51,940 nucleotides of DNA from SIG710 sp045605745. Lineage in GTDB: Bacteria > Bacillota > Clostridia > Oscillospirales > CAG-272. Below are positions 1-7,908 of this stretch, in pieces. The position numbers and the translations under genes were made by a program. The first letter of the stretch is position 1, and the number at the start of each line of letters is the position of its first letter. Under the pieces are notes generated by a model. It saw only the letters and a program-made list of their open reading frames with translations. It was not told where the DNA came from and did no database searches. The stretch spans positions 1-51,940 of the forward strand of contig JAZUQN010000031.1 of NCBI GenBank assembly GCA_045605745.1. The letters are read 5' to 3'.

Positions 1-488
1 CGCTTATTGTGCATCATCCTCACACGAAGCTCCGGATTGGTGGTATGAACGGAAATATTCACCGGAGAGATGTGCATCTCCCGGATGCGGTCAATATCCT
101 CCTGATGCAGATTCGTCAGAGTGATATAGTTTCCGTGCAGAAAAGAGAGCCGGGAATCGTCATCCTTGAAATACAGGGATTTTCGCATTCCGCGCGGCAG
201 CTGGTCTATAAAACAGAAGATGCACTTATTTTCACAGGAATGCTTTTTATCCATAAGAGGTCTTTCAAATTCAAGACCGATATCCTCATATTCGTCCTTA
301 CTGATACTTGCAGTGTATTCTATGGCCTCTCGAAGGAGCTTAAGCTCAATTTTCTCGGCCGCCAGATAAAAGCGGTAATCAAGAACATCGTTTATATCGT
401 TTCCATCGATAGAAACAAGGATATCAAAGGGCTCAATGCCCGATTTTGCTGCAAGGCTATCTTTTATAACATCGGTTATTTCGACCAT
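1..488 (-). CDS. DUF512 family PDZ/radical-SAM-type iron-sulfur protein, 5' part only
   Basis: This is the amino-terminal 162 residues of a gene that runs off the left edge. The start is an ATG at 488 with GGAGGGG just upstream. Residues 1-60 look like the PDZ-like domain of the family (MVEITDVIKDSLAAKSGIEP), with the usual acidic, hydrophobic pattern. It is followed by the cysteine cluster CENKCIFCFIDQLPRGMRK, the hallmark of DUF512 proteins, which are annotated as radical-SAM-like or [4Fe-4S]-binding. The conserved KDDDSRLSFLHGNYITLTN segment follows. The biochemical role of the family is not settled in what I know. It lies 65 bp downstream of the oxoguanine glycosylase on the same strand and could be cotranscribed. 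The family call is confident; the function is not. Confidence 0.85.
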   Translation of the reverse strand, partial: MVEITDVIKDSLAAKSGIEPFDILVSIDGNDINDVLDYRFYLAAEKIELKLLREAIEYTASISKDEYEDIGLEFERPLMDKKHSCENKCIFCFIDQLPRGMRKSLYFKDDDSRLSFLHGNYITLTNLHQEDIDRIREMHISPVNISVHTTNPELRVRMMHNK

Positions 489-553
489 TTACCCCTCCAT
501 AATTTTCAGCATACCATCGTAATTTATCATTATATCACAAATAGCAGATTTTG

Positions 554-1468
554 TCAATCAAAACGTGCGGCATAAAACATATATTGCTGAGCGATACCCG
601 CATAGTCACCAAGAGTTTTGGGATCAAAGCTATCAGGGAATTTTTCACTGAGAATGCGGCGAATCCAGACATCTATCGGAAAGGAATCGTATTTTTCCAT
701 GCAAAACAGTGCAGTGCAGGAGGCAACCTTCATACCAACGCCGTAAACCATGCAAAGAGCCTCAAGGCACTTCTCACATGAAAGCTTAGAAACAGCATCA
801 AGATCAAGCTCGCCGTCTGCCACCTTTTTTGCGGCATCATATATGTATGCTGCTCTGAATCCCACACGAAGCTCTCTGAGTCCGTCCTCGCCAAGCTCTA
901 AAACAGCTTCAGGAGTTGGAAACGAATATTCCTTTTCACTGGCGCCGTGCTCTCTCATGCCAGTCACATCAACTTCATTTCCGCATTTGGCAGAAAGATG
1001 GCGAATGATCTTTTTGATTCTCGGAATATTGTTGTTTTGGGAAATGATAAACGAACAAAGCGTTTCCCATTTTTCCTGCCTGAGTATTCTTATTCCGTCT
1101 CCACGCTCCATAGCCGAAAGCATGTATTCACCGGGACAGCGTGCTTCAATATCCCGTCTTATATTTTCATAATCAATGTCGAGTCCAAGATAAGCCCTCA
1201 TATAACCAAGATAAAAATCCGAATCGCAGTTATAGATATAAATACTTTCTCCATCCTGTGCCACAGAAATAAATTTTCCGCAGATAACCCCTGAAAATTC
1301 CGTCTCGTGCTTTGTTTCCGGCACAGGCTCAAATCTAAAGCACTGTCCGCAGTCAAAGGTTTTTGAAACCGAAAATCCTCTGACATTATCGATTTTTATA
1401 TATGTAACCCCATTCTCATTTCTCTCTTCAAAAATATCCATGGGGCGTTTTTCTAAACAAATGTTCAC
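554..1468 (-). CDS. ogg: 8-oxoguanine DNA glycosylase/AP lyase (OGG1 family)
   Basis: Base-excision repair glycosylase of the helix-hairpin-helix GPD superfamily; it removes 8-oxoguanine from DNA and nicks the abasic site. The 304 residues show the OGG1 amino-terminal domain (FDCGQCFRFEP, LGYMRAYLGLDIDY) and the core (FIISQNNNIPRIKKIIRHL). The hairpin is YGVGMKVA with the catalytic lysine at K247, and the catalytic aspartate D266 is in FPIDVWIRR; these correspond to human K249 and D268. I chose the GTG start at 1468 because GAGG lies seven bases upstream. An in-frame ATG at 1441 has no ribosome site. It is divergent from the DUF6062 operon and lies upstream of the DUF512 gene on the same strand. 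Confidence 0.93.
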   Translation of the reverse strand: MNICLEKRPMDIFEERNENGVTYIKIDNVRGFSVSKTFDCGQCFRFEPVPETKHETEFSGVICGKFISVAQDGESIYIYNCDSDFYLGYMRAYLGLDIDYENIRRDIEARCPGEYMLSAMERGDGIRILRQEKWETLCSFIISQNNNIPRIKKIIRHLSAKCGNEVDVTGMREHGASEKEYSFPTPEAVLELGEDGLRELRVGFRAAYIYDAAKKVADGELDLDAVSKLSCEKCLEALCMVYGVGMKVASCTALFCMEKYDSFPIDVWIRRILSEKFPDSFDPKTLGDYAGIAQQYMFYAARFD

Positions 1469-1498
1469 TTTAAATCCTCAAAAATTCATATTTTGTAC

Positions 1499-1528
1499 TT
1501 GCATTGGGCATATCAAAAGTGTTATAAT
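1499..1528 (+). promoter_or_regulatory. Probable sigma-A promoter for the DUF6062-mnmM-vanY run
   Basis: TTGCAT (1499-1504), an 18-bp spacer, then TATAAT (1523-1528), about 75 bp before the first start codon of the run. The spacer is one base longer than in the other promoters of the window and the -35 is imperfect. Confidence 0.5.
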
Positions 1529-1603
1529 GATAAATGCTATGCTTGCTTAATATATTATATATTATTTTTTTGGATATTACAAGAGCAAATTTAAGGAGTA
1601 TTT

Positions 1604-2314
1604 ATGGAACAGATCTATGCAATACCGGTGAACGAAGCTTTTAGAGAAGGAGCCGAAAAGCCCGAGGTCGGTTGCCCATTTTGCGCAATTTACAGAAAGC
1701 TTGAGGAAAACGAGCTTGATCTCATACTCGGAGCCTCAATGATGGAGCCGGACACAAGAATAAAAACCAATAAAGAAGGCTTCTGCCGCACTCATTATGA
1801 TATGATGTTTGTTCGCAAAAACCGCCTTGGCATGGCGCTGACTCTTGAAAGCCACCTTAATGAGCTTAGAGACGAAATGAAGGATACTCTTGCAGGAAAG
1901 CTTGCCGGAAAGAGGGGCGAGCGTGCGGTGAAGCGCATAAAAGCTCTTGAGAGTACCTGCTATGTTTGCTCTCGCATCGAATATCACTTTGAGCATATGA
2001 TAGAGACCTCTGTTCTTCTTTGGGAAAGCCAAGCCGATTTTCCTGCACTTGTTAAAAATCAACCCTATTATTGTCTGCCACACTATCGCAGAATGGTTGG
2101 ATATGCAATGGATAGGCTAAATAAAAAGAAATACAGTGAATTTGAAGAGCACTGCTCAGAGCCTCAGTATAAATATTTTGATAAGTTAAGAAATGATGTT
2201 AGCTGGTTCTGCAAAAAATATGATTATCGATATGACGAAGAGCCTTGGTATGATTCAAAGGACGCCGTGGAGCGTGCAATGAAATTCCTGCGCTCGGACA
2301 TACATAAAAACTAA
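1604..2314 (+). CDS. DUF6062 family protein, Cys-rich
   Basis: A 236-residue soluble protein, recognised as DUF6062, a family found in Clostridia with no established function that I know. The sequence begins MEQIYAIPVNEAF and contains CPFC (residues 24-27), LGASMMEPDTRIKTN, GFCRTHYDMMF and a central CYVC pair. The CxxC/CxxH pattern suggests metal binding (probably zinc), but no fold is obvious to me. There is no signal peptide or membrane segment. The ATG has TAAGGAG upstream. It is followed after 14 bp by mnmM and then vanY, so the three are probably cotranscribed; this gives no direct clue to function. Confidence 0.72.
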   Translation: MEQIYAIPVNEAFREGAEKPEVGCPFCAIYRKLEENELDLILGASMMEPDTRIKTNKEGFCRTHYDMMFVRKNRLGMALTLESHLNELRDEMKDTLAGKLAGKRGERAVKRIKALESTCYVCSRIEYHFEHMIETSVLLWESQADFPALVKNQPYYCLPHYRRMVGYAMDRLNKKKYSEFEEHCSEPQYKYFDKLRNDVSWFCKKYDYRYDEEPWYDSKDAVERAMKFLRSDIHKN

Positions 2315-2328
2315 GGAGAAAACCGACA

Positions 2329-2880
2329 ATGCTTGATCTTCTTGAGCTTCATAAACGCTTTATATTAAATCACTTAGGAGAAGGCGATACGGCAGTTGAT
2401 TTTACAATGGGAAACGGATATGACACCGCATTTTTATCAAAAACAGTTGGAAAGAGCGGTCATGTTTATTCCTTTGACATTCAACAGCAGGCTCTTGATT
2501 CAACAGCTAAAAAACTAAGAGAGCTTGGGTGTCCCGAAAATTACACCCTCATAAAGGATTCGCACCACAATGTGCTGAATTATGTTGAAGGTCCTATAAA
2601 AGCCGGAATGTTTAACCTTGGATATCTTCCGGGCGGTGACAAAAGCATAACAACAATGCGTGAAACAACTATGCCTGCAATCAAGGCGGCAATCAGCCTG
2701 CTGGGAGCAGACTCGGTGCTTAATGTGGCTGTGTATCCCGGTCACGCCGAGGGTGATGCCGAAGGTAAAATGATATGCGAATATCTTGAGGGACTTGACC
2801 GAAGAAAGATCTGCTGCACGCAGATCAAAATACTTAATTCTAAAACATCACCGTATTTTATCGTTATCGAAACAAAATAA
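2329..2880 (+). CDS. mnmM: tRNA 5-(aminomethyl)uridine methyltransferase MnmM (YtqB family)
   Basis: Class I SAM-dependent methyltransferase of 183 residues. MnmM (B. subtilis YtqB) methylates nm5(s2)U34 to mnm5(s2)U34 in the wobble position of tRNAs. SAM-binding motif I is VDFTMGNGYDTAFLS (about residues 24-38). The acidic end of beta-2 is YSFDIQ, and the family signature FNLGYLPGGDKSI is at about 97-109. The length is typical. The start has AAGGAG upstream. It sits 14 bp after the DUF6062 gene and is followed by the carboxypeptidase start 24 bp later. Older annotations call this family rRNA methyltransferase. Confidence 0.9.
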   Translation: MLDLLELHKRFILNHLGEGDTAVDFTMGNGYDTAFLSKTVGKSGHVYSFDIQQQALDSTAKKLRELGCPENYTLIKDSHHNVLNYVEGPIKAGMFNLGYLPGGDKSITTMRETTMPAIKAAISLLGADSVLNVAVYPGHAEGDAEGKMICEYLEGLDRRKICCTQIKILNSKTSPYFIVIETK

Positions 2881-2904
2881 AAGGTGACAGAGAAAGGCTG
2901 CAAG

Positions 2905-4395
2905 ATGAATAATTTTGATGAAAACAACGAGTTTGTGAAAAGACCTGCAAGCTCAAACACGCAGGTGCCGCCGAGAAATATCCCCGGCCAGGTCAGAAGG
3001 CCAAGCACAAACGGCACACAAAACCATGTTCAGAATAGACCTGCAAATAGCGAAAGAAAAGTTTTTTCAAGCAATCAAAGGCCAATAAGCAACAGCAGAA
3101 TTATGCCAAATTCAGCTAATGTCAAAAAAGCCTCTCCCACCATAGAAAGAAAGGCTAAAGCTCCTAAAGATGTAAAAAGCATCTTGAAAAATGTGCTTAT
3201 ATTCTTTGCTATGCTCATCGCAATGCTTGTTATCGGCTTTTCGCTTTTGCTTTCCTCTCTTTATGTTGCCCCTGAAAAAGCGAACACAAGCTATAGCTAT
3301 ATTATGGGTGAGAATGAGCTTTCATCCCTCACCGTCAATAACGTTCTTTATATGAACATAACCGAGCTTTCCGATATGTGCAGCTTTATCGTCAGCGGCA
3401 CAAAGGATTCCCTCCGATACACCGCTTCAAATGAAGAATATATCGAATTTACCATTGGCAGCAGATCTGCAAAGATCAATGGAGATATAGTTAATATGGA
3501 GGGTGCGGCACTTGTGCGTGAGAGCGAAAATGTTTGGATTCCCCTCTCCTTTGCCGAGCTTTATATTAACGGTATCAACATAGAAAAAAGCGAAGAAGAA
3601 CATATTATAGCCATCTGTCGCACGGAAAAAGGTAAGGATGATGAGGGAGTTCCATATTATTCTGAGATCACCTTCCGCATAAAGGGCTCTCAGTCGCTTG
3701 AAGGAATTGAAGAGGATCCAGATATCGGAGATATAACCGATCTTGATTTTGTAAATGATCTTTCGGAATACGAGCAATATATGAATCCCGAGGATAGAGA
3801 CGCATATCTCATTCTCGTAAACAAAACCAATCATATTTCAGAGGATGATATACCCGAAAATCTGATATCAATTGTGAATGTCAGACAGGACGGTCGCAAG
3901 GAGCAGATGGTCGAATGTGCCGAAAAAGCACTTGAAGCAATGTTCATTGAGCTTAAAAGCGCAGGCTACACAGATGTTTCGGTCACAAGCGGATATCGCT
4001 CATATCAAAAGCAGGTGTCCCTTTTCACAACATATCTTCAGCGTGAAATGGCTCAAAATCCAAATCTAAGTGAAGCTGAAGCTAAAGAAATAGTGCTCAC
4101 ATATTCTGCTTTTCCGGGCACAAGCGAGCACCAAACCGGTCTTTGCTGTGATATGCACAATCTTTCCTCTGCCGATGTGGCTTTTGCGAAAAAAGAGGCT
4201 TATACATGGCTAAAGGAAAATTGCCACAAATTTGGATTTGTAATACGCTTTCCCGAGGATAAGGTTGACATAACCGGCTATAGCTTTGAGCCTTGGCATT
4301 ACCGCTTTGTCGGCAGATACCACGCAACAAGAATGTATAAGCTGGGTATGTGCCTGGAGGAATATACCCTGCACCTGGCAAAAGCAGAAGACTGA
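2905..4395 (+). CDS. Membrane-anchored D,D-carboxypeptidase, VanY/peptidase M15B family
   Basis: Peptidoglycan carboxypeptidase (zinc, LAS fold) expected to remove the terminal D-Ala of stem peptides outside the membrane. The 496-residue chain has a long, polar, Asn/Pro/Arg-rich cytosolic head (about 1-90), one membrane helix (about 95-120), an extracellular region of unknown fold (about 125-300) and a carboxy-terminal VanY domain. That domain carries the zinc/active-site motifs SGYRSYQKQ, SEHQTGLCCDM and EPWHYRFVG (the last near residue 461). I chose the ATG at 2905, with AAAGG seven bases upstream, over a GTG at 2884 that abuts the mnmM stop codon. It is the last gene of its run and is followed by a terminator. 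Confidence 0.87.
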   Translation: MNNFDENNEFVKRPASSNTQVPPRNIPGQVRRPSTNGTQNHVQNRPANSERKVFSSNQRPISNSRIMPNSANVKKASPTIERKAKAPKDVKSILKNVLIFFAMLIAMLVIGFSLLLSSLYVAPEKANTSYSYIMGENELSSLTVNNVLYMNITELSDMCSFIVSGTKDSLRYTASNEEYIEFTIGSRSAKINGDIVNMEGAALVRESENVWIPLSFAELYINGINIEKSEEEHIIAICRTEKGKDDEGVPYYSEITFRIKGSQSLEGIEEDPDIGDITDLDFVNDLSEYEQYMNPEDRDAYLILVNKTNHISEDDIPENLISIVNVRQDGRKEQMVECAEKALEAMFIELKSAGYTDVSVTSGYRSYQKQVSLFTTYLQREMAQNPNLSEAEAKEIVLTYSAFPGTSEHQTGLCCDMHNLSSADVAFAKKEAYTWLKENCHKFGFVIRFPEDKVDITGYSFEPWHYRFVGRYHATRMYKLGMCLEEYTLHLAKAED

Positions 4396-4528
4396 TGTGC
4401 TTATAACACAAAAATTTATAATGTGAGCTTGTGAATGAGGGCTGCAGAACAGGTGTAACACTTGCTATGATATCAAATCTGTTTGCGGCAATAACAATAC
4501 CATTGTTAATATAAAATATACTAACCCC

Positions 4529-4564
4529 AAATAGGCTGATGAGTGTCAATCAGCCTATTTTTAT
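4529..4564 (+). terminator. Intrinsic terminator after the carboxypeptidase gene
   Basis: A 12-bp stem AAATAGGCTGAT/ATCAGCCTATTT around the 8-base loop GAGTGTCA, with a T-rich tail. The 130 bp between the stop codon and this hairpin contain nothing I recognise. Confidence 0.8.
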
Positions 4565-4620
4565 ATTTGAATTTTGATTTATTGAGTCTCAAATATAAGA
4601 TGCGGTTTGCTTTATTTCTC

Positions 4621-4649
4621 TTGACGATTAGCAGAAAGTATGATAAAAT
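4621..4649 (+). promoter_or_regulatory. Sigma-A promoter of the FHA gene
   Basis: TTGACG (4621-4626), exactly 17 bp, then TAAAAT (4644-4649) preceded by an extended -10 TG. It lies about 40 bp before the start codon. Confidence 0.75.
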
Positions 4650-4690
4650 GTAGCTTAGCATCTTACGGAATTTTCACTAAGGAGTTATAA

Positions 4691-5926
4691 ATGGAAAATA
4701 GTAACCTTCAGGCAGATATTGATCTCGCAGCAGGTCAAAGAATATTTATTTTCGATGCCGAAAAAGAGCCAATTGAGATATACCTCTCTTCTTTCGGCAA
4801 GAAAGAGGTGCTTTGCGGCCGAAATACAGCCGGCGATATTGTACTTTCATCAAAGATTTCATCAATGAATCATGCGAGGTTTATTTTTGAAAACGACAGA
4901 TGGAATCTTTATGACCTTGACAGTATACTCGGCATTTTGTATGATGGCAATAATGTTGACGGTGTTATCGTTACTGAAGACGATTTTGTCAGAATAGATA
5001 ATAAGAATAAAACAATAAAAGACGGTGTTCTTATTCTTTTCGCAAATAGGAAATATGCACCAAGATGGACTCGCTTTTCAATTAGTGACGAGGGCGAAAC
5101 CGAGCTTCAAAATCTTGATGCAACTCTTGAAGGGGCTGCGATATTACATAACGGTTCTGATTTTGAATTCGTCATCCCCGTGGGACAGAGCATAACCATC
5201 AATAATGATATTATCTCCGGACGCTATAAGCTTTCCGAAAAGGATGTTATTGCAACCCCGGAGTGCCGCTTGGTATTCACTTCAAGCGCACTCTATTATA
5301 ACAAGATAAAGGATCGCCCTTTGCCCAAAAACATACCTGTGCTCGATCTTGCTATGATTGAGCAAGATGAAAAGGATAATGCCGACATATTGGCTGATGA
5401 GCCTTCAGACTTTGAGAAAGAGCCGTTAGCAGAAGAGTCATCTTATGTACCCACCGAACAAAGCAGTTTCTCCAATATAGCATCCGGTCTTGCCTCAACA
5501 AAAGTGAAGCCTGTTCAAAACAATACTTATCGGGCACAGACCGATTATGTGTCAAACGGCTATTCCTGTGGAAACAATAAAAGCACTCATTGCAAGAATC
5601 CTTTTTGGAGTAAGTTAAAGGGTTTCTTTATATCTAAATTGGGATACTATGCAATGGTTGCGGTGTTTGCCTATGTCCTTTGGGGGATAACCATCAATTC
5701 TTTGAATTCTGATGGGGCGGTCGCTTTGATAATTATGCTGTGTTGTACTTATTTCGGCTGGAAAACACTTAGCAGAATTCAGCCCGAAGCTTTCTCGTGG
5801 CTCACAGGAATAGCTTGGCTTATTTATATTTGGACAAAGTTTTCTGTTTCTGTTTTTATCGGAGTTGTTGTGGCGCCCTTTAGGTTGGCAAAACGGATCA
5901 CCTGTCTTATAAACGATAAGCTGTAA
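4691..5926 (+). CDS. FHA-domain membrane protein
   Basis: A 411-residue protein with an amino-terminal forkhead-associated domain (about 20-120), a phosphothreonine-peptide reader. The FHA signatures are CGRNTAGDIVLSS, the S..NH step in ISSMNHARFIF, and LYDLDSILGILYDGNNV, which corresponds to the usual D-x-S-x-N-G-T-x-x-N region. A second, weaker FHA-like block covers about 140-205. A low-complexity linker (about 225-305) is followed by about three hydrophobic segments near the carboxy end (LGYYAMVAVFAYVLWG, VALIIMLCCTYFGW, FSVSVFIGVVVAPF). The FHA domain is therefore cytosolic and membrane-tethered. No Ser/Thr kinase or secretion gene is adjacent. The gene has its own promoter and terminator and appears monocistronic. 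Partner and role are unknown. Confidence 0.8.
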   Translation: MENSNLQADIDLAAGQRIFIFDAEKEPIEIYLSSFGKKEVLCGRNTAGDIVLSSKISSMNHARFIFENDRWNLYDLDSILGILYDGNNVDGVIVTEDDFVRIDNKNKTIKDGVLILFANRKYAPRWTRFSISDEGETELQNLDATLEGAAILHNGSDFEFVIPVGQSITINNDIISGRYKLSEKDVIATPECRLVFTSSALYYNKIKDRPLPKNIPVLDLAMIEQDEKDNADILADEPSDFEKEPLAEESSYVPTEQSSFSNIASGLASTKVKPVQNNTYRAQTDYVSNGYSCGNNKSTHCKNPFWSKLKGFFISKLGYYAMVAVFAYVLWGITINSLNSDGAVALIIMLCCTYFGWKTLSRIQPEAFSWLTGIAWLIYIWTKFSVSVFIGVVVAPFRLAKRITCLINDKL

Positions 5927-5928
5927 AA

Positions 5929-5968
5929 AACAAAACCTGCCGGGCTATATAGCTCAGCAGGTTTTGTT
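5929..5968. terminator. Bidirectional terminator between convergent genes
   Basis: AACAAAACCTGC (5929-5940) pairs with GCAGGTTTTGTT (5957-5968), giving T-rich tails on both strands. It serves the FHA gene and the facing small gene. Confidence 0.8.
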
Positions 5969-5979
5969 ATGTAATATCA

Positions 5980-6210
5980 TTATACATCCGGAAATTCTAT
6001 TTCCATATTTGCGGAGGCAGACATAGAAGGCATACGCTTAGGGATTCTTTTGAGAGGATCGTATGCAAATCGGCGGCAATGATGCGTAAGAGAAACTACC
6101 CCACGTTTTTCGCAAAGCACATATTCGTCACCGGCAAGGGGAGTTGCCTTCTCGCAATAAGCACAGCATTTTACTATTTCAAGATTTTCTTCTGCATATT
6201 TGCGTTTCAT
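5980..6210 (-). CDS. Small conserved Cys-rich protein, possible zinc ribbon
   Basis: A 76-residue basic protein with cysteines in KCCAYCEKA, YVLCEKRGVV and HHCRRFAYDPLKR. The spacing resembles a small zinc-binding knuckle. I recognise the CRRFxYDPLKRxPKR ending as typical of small uncharacterised proteins of clostridial genomes, but know no function. The frame is open further upstream. I chose the ATG at 6210 because the residues before it look like translated promoter DNA and a GAGGAAGGA ribosome site lies before it, although with a rather long spacing. It is convergent with the FHA gene. Confidence 0.65.
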   Translation of the reverse strand: MKRKYAEENLEIVKCCAYCEKATPLAGDEYVLCEKRGVVSLTHHCRRFAYDPLKRIPKRMPSMSASANMEIEFPDV

Positions 6211-6250
6211 ATAAACTGCTATCCTTCCTCTTTTTATGACATACACATGT

Positions 6251-6279
6251 ATTATATAACAATTTTTCTGAAAAATCAA
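6251..6279 (-). promoter_or_regulatory. Probable promoter of the 76-residue Cys-rich gene
   Basis: Read on the minus strand: TTGATT, 17 bp, TATAAT. The -10 lies about 40 bp upstream of the ATG at 6210, which supports that start. Confidence 0.6.
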
Positions 6280-6368
6280 GAGCTAATACAGCATTTTGAT
6301 AGATATGAATAAATTTTCATTAAATGGAAAAAAATGAAATGAAGATGCTAAATTATTGCTAAGACTCA

Positions 6369-6397
6369 TTGACAAAATCCACACTTTGTGATAAAAT
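6369..6397 (+). promoter_or_regulatory. Consensus sigma-A promoter of the minD-like gene
   Basis: TTGACA (6369-6374), 17 bp, TAAAAT (6392-6397) with extended TG. It lies about 37 bp before the start codon. Confidence 0.8.
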
Positions 6398-6434
6398 ATA
6401 CTAAAATAATTTTCTTAAAAGGAGGTTTTTTGGT

Positions 6435-7268
6435 ATGGATGATGCGACAACGGATACTGCGTTTGCAAAATCTTCTTGCCAAACAATAATTATAACCTCC
6501 TGCAAGGGTGGAGTTGGAAAGTCAACCGTAACAGCCAATCTTGCTTTTGCAATTGCCAATAGAGGCAAGAGAGTTTTGACTGTTGATTGCGATTTTTCAA
6601 ACCGTTCTCTTGACCTGATATTTGGTTGTGAAGATTCTGTTGTTTATGATATCTGCGATGTTATTTGCGGCAGATGCGATATAGAGAGAGCTGTGCTTGC
6701 AGACCGAAGAAATGAAAATCTTTTTTTCTGCGCAGCCCCCCTTGAAGCCGAAGAAAGCTTTGGTGCTGAGAAAATTTCAGAGGTTTTGGCGGCTGCAAAA
6801 GAGAAATTCAATCTTGATTATATTCTTATTGATACACCGGGGGCTTCTCCCGAAACTGTTGAGCTTGTTTCAAGCGAAGCCGATATGGCTTTGATTATTG
6901 TTTCCCATCAGCCCACTGCTGCAAGAGCCGCTGAAAGAACGGGAATGACGCTTGATCGTCTTGGTATCAAAGATCAAAGATTGATCGTTAATTCATTTGA
7001 TGCAGAAGCTGTTGTAAGTGGTCTTAGGACAGGTATAAATGAGCTTATAGACAAAACTCATACAAGGCTTGTTGGTATAATTCCACATGAATATGAGCTT
7101 TCTCTTTCTCAGGAATATGGAAAGCTTTGCGCTGAGGTTGATAATAAAAATATGAGGCGTATTTCAGCGGCTTTTGATAATATTGCTGCCAGAGTATGCG
7201 GTGTTTCACGCCCGCTTCTCAAAAAAGTCTATTATGGTAAAAAACGCAGAGATCTGCTTGAAAAATAA
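6435..7268 (+). CDS. MinD-like ParA/MinD family ATPase
   Basis: A 277-residue deviant-Walker ATPase. Walker A is SCKGGVGKSTVTAN (about 22-35), with the signature lysine two residues before GG retained. Walker A' is VDCDFSNRSLDLIFG and Walker B is YILIDTPGA. MinD-specific blocks are visible (VVYDICDVICGRCDIERA, then NENLFFCAAP), so this is closer to MinD than to ParA or flagellar FlhG. In MinD the ATPase controls division-site placement by dimerising on the membrane. Here the usual carboxy-terminal membrane helix is not obvious: the tail is PLLKKVYYGKKRRDLLEK. No minC or minE lies in the window. The gene has a GGAGG ribosome site and its own promoter, and is followed after 26 bp by the MgsA homologue. 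Confidence 0.8.
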   Translation: MDDATTDTAFAKSSCQTIIITSCKGGVGKSTVTANLAFAIANRGKRVLTVDCDFSNRSLDLIFGCEDSVVYDICDVICGRCDIERAVLADRRNENLFFCAAPLEAEESFGAEKISEVLAAAKEKFNLDYILIDTPGASPETVELVSSEADMALIIVSHQPTAARAAERTGMTLDRLGIKDQRLIVNSFDAEAVVSGLRTGINELIDKTHTRLVGIIPHEYELSLSQEYGKLCAEVDNKNMRRISAAFDNIAARVCGVSRPLLKKVYYGKKRRDLLEK

Positions 7269-7294
7269 AAACGAAATAAGAGAGGGATGAATTG

Positions 7295-7723
7295 ATGCAT
7301 ATAGCTATTATTGCACACGACACAAAGAAGGAACTTATGACTCAGTTTTGTATAGCCTATTGTGGCATACTCAGCAAGCATAATTTGTGCGCAACGAGTA
7401 TCACGGCAAAATACATTTCTGAGGCAACAGGTCTTAAGATAGAAAAGCTCATGACAGGTGAACACGGCGGCGAGCAACAAATTGCATCAAGAATCGCATA
7501 TGACGAGGTTGATATTTTGCTGTTTTTCAGAAGCACAAGTCCCGGAACTTCATATGACGAAGAGGAATTTGAGCTGCTCAGTATGTGTGATAGACACAAT
7601 GTTCCGGTTGCAACCAATATTGCAACTGCGGAGGTGCTGATTTGCGCACTTGAAAGAGGAGATCTTGATTGGCGCGATATTGTCAATCCCCACTCTGAGT
7701 ATAACCGCCAAAGAAACGGATGA
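7295..7723 (+). CDS. Methylglyoxal synthase homologue with substituted active site
   Basis: A 142-residue MGS-like domain, full length for the family. MgsA normally converts dihydroxyacetone phosphate to methylglyoxal. The scaffold is highly conserved (AYCGILSKHNLCAT, NVPVATNIATAEVL, RGDLDWRDIVNP), as are H8, D9, K12 and T34. By eye against E. coli MgsA, catalytic Asp71 is Glu60 (GGEQQ), His98 is Tyr87 and Asp101 is Glu90. The phosphate-loop residues T47, S65 and P67 are I36, T54 and E56, and the FWDP/FRDP motif is FRST. I therefore doubt normal MGS activity; a new ligand-sensing or catalytic role is possible. I chose the ATG at 7295 over a TTG one codon earlier (GAGGG, eight bases). It is probably cotranscribed with the MinD homologue; min-mgsA synteny is known in Clostridia. 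Confidence 0.85.
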   Translation: MHIAIIAHDTKKELMTQFCIAYCGILSKHNLCATSITAKYISEATGLKIEKLMTGEHGGEQQIASRIAYDEVDILLFFRSTSPGTSYDEEEFELLSMCDRHNVPVATNIATAEVLICALERGDLDWRDIVNPHSEYNRQRNG

Positions 7724-7732
7724 ATTTATAAA

Positions 7733-7770
7733 ATCAAAAGAGCTGAGAATTTGTCTCAGCTCTTTTTGAT
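7733..7770 (+). terminator. Intrinsic terminator after the MGS-like gene
   Basis: Stem AAAAGAGCTGAGA/TCTCAGCTCTTTTT with a four- to five-base loop and a T-run; the outer ATCAAAA/TTTTTGAT bases extend it. Confidence 0.85.
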
Positions 7771-7803
7771 TGCAGAAAGGAGCGTATAAGCTGTGAGAAA
7801 AAG

Positions 7804-7897
7804 CAAACAGGGGTTTATGAGAGAGTTGCAGTTTTACAAACAAGAGCCCTCTGCGAAATTTTTATAAAACCACAACTCCCCTATAAACCCCTGTTTG
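7804..7897. repeat. 94-bp inverted-repeat element, copy 1 of a dispersed family
   Basis: The ends CAAACAGGGGTTTAT and its complement ATAAACCCCTGTTTG are perfect over 15 bases. The arms continue imperfectly for about 35 bases (GAGAGAGTTGCAGTTTTACA against GGGGAGTTGTGGTTTTATA), so the whole can fold into one hairpin. The core CAAGAGCCCTCTGCGAAA matches the cores of the elements at 17147 and 43809. It contains no ORF. It lies exactly between the terminators of two convergent genes. Confidence 0.8.
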
Positions 7898-7908
7898 ACA
7901 AATCAATG

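Noticed and set aside
9..575. 188-residue open frame on the plus strand
   Set aside because: It is antisense to the DUF512 gene, whose cysteine signature and ribosome site are on the minus strand.
4396..4528. Possible small RNA or decayed gene after the carboxypeptidase gene
   Set aside because: No promoter, ribosome site or stable stem apart from the terminator itself.
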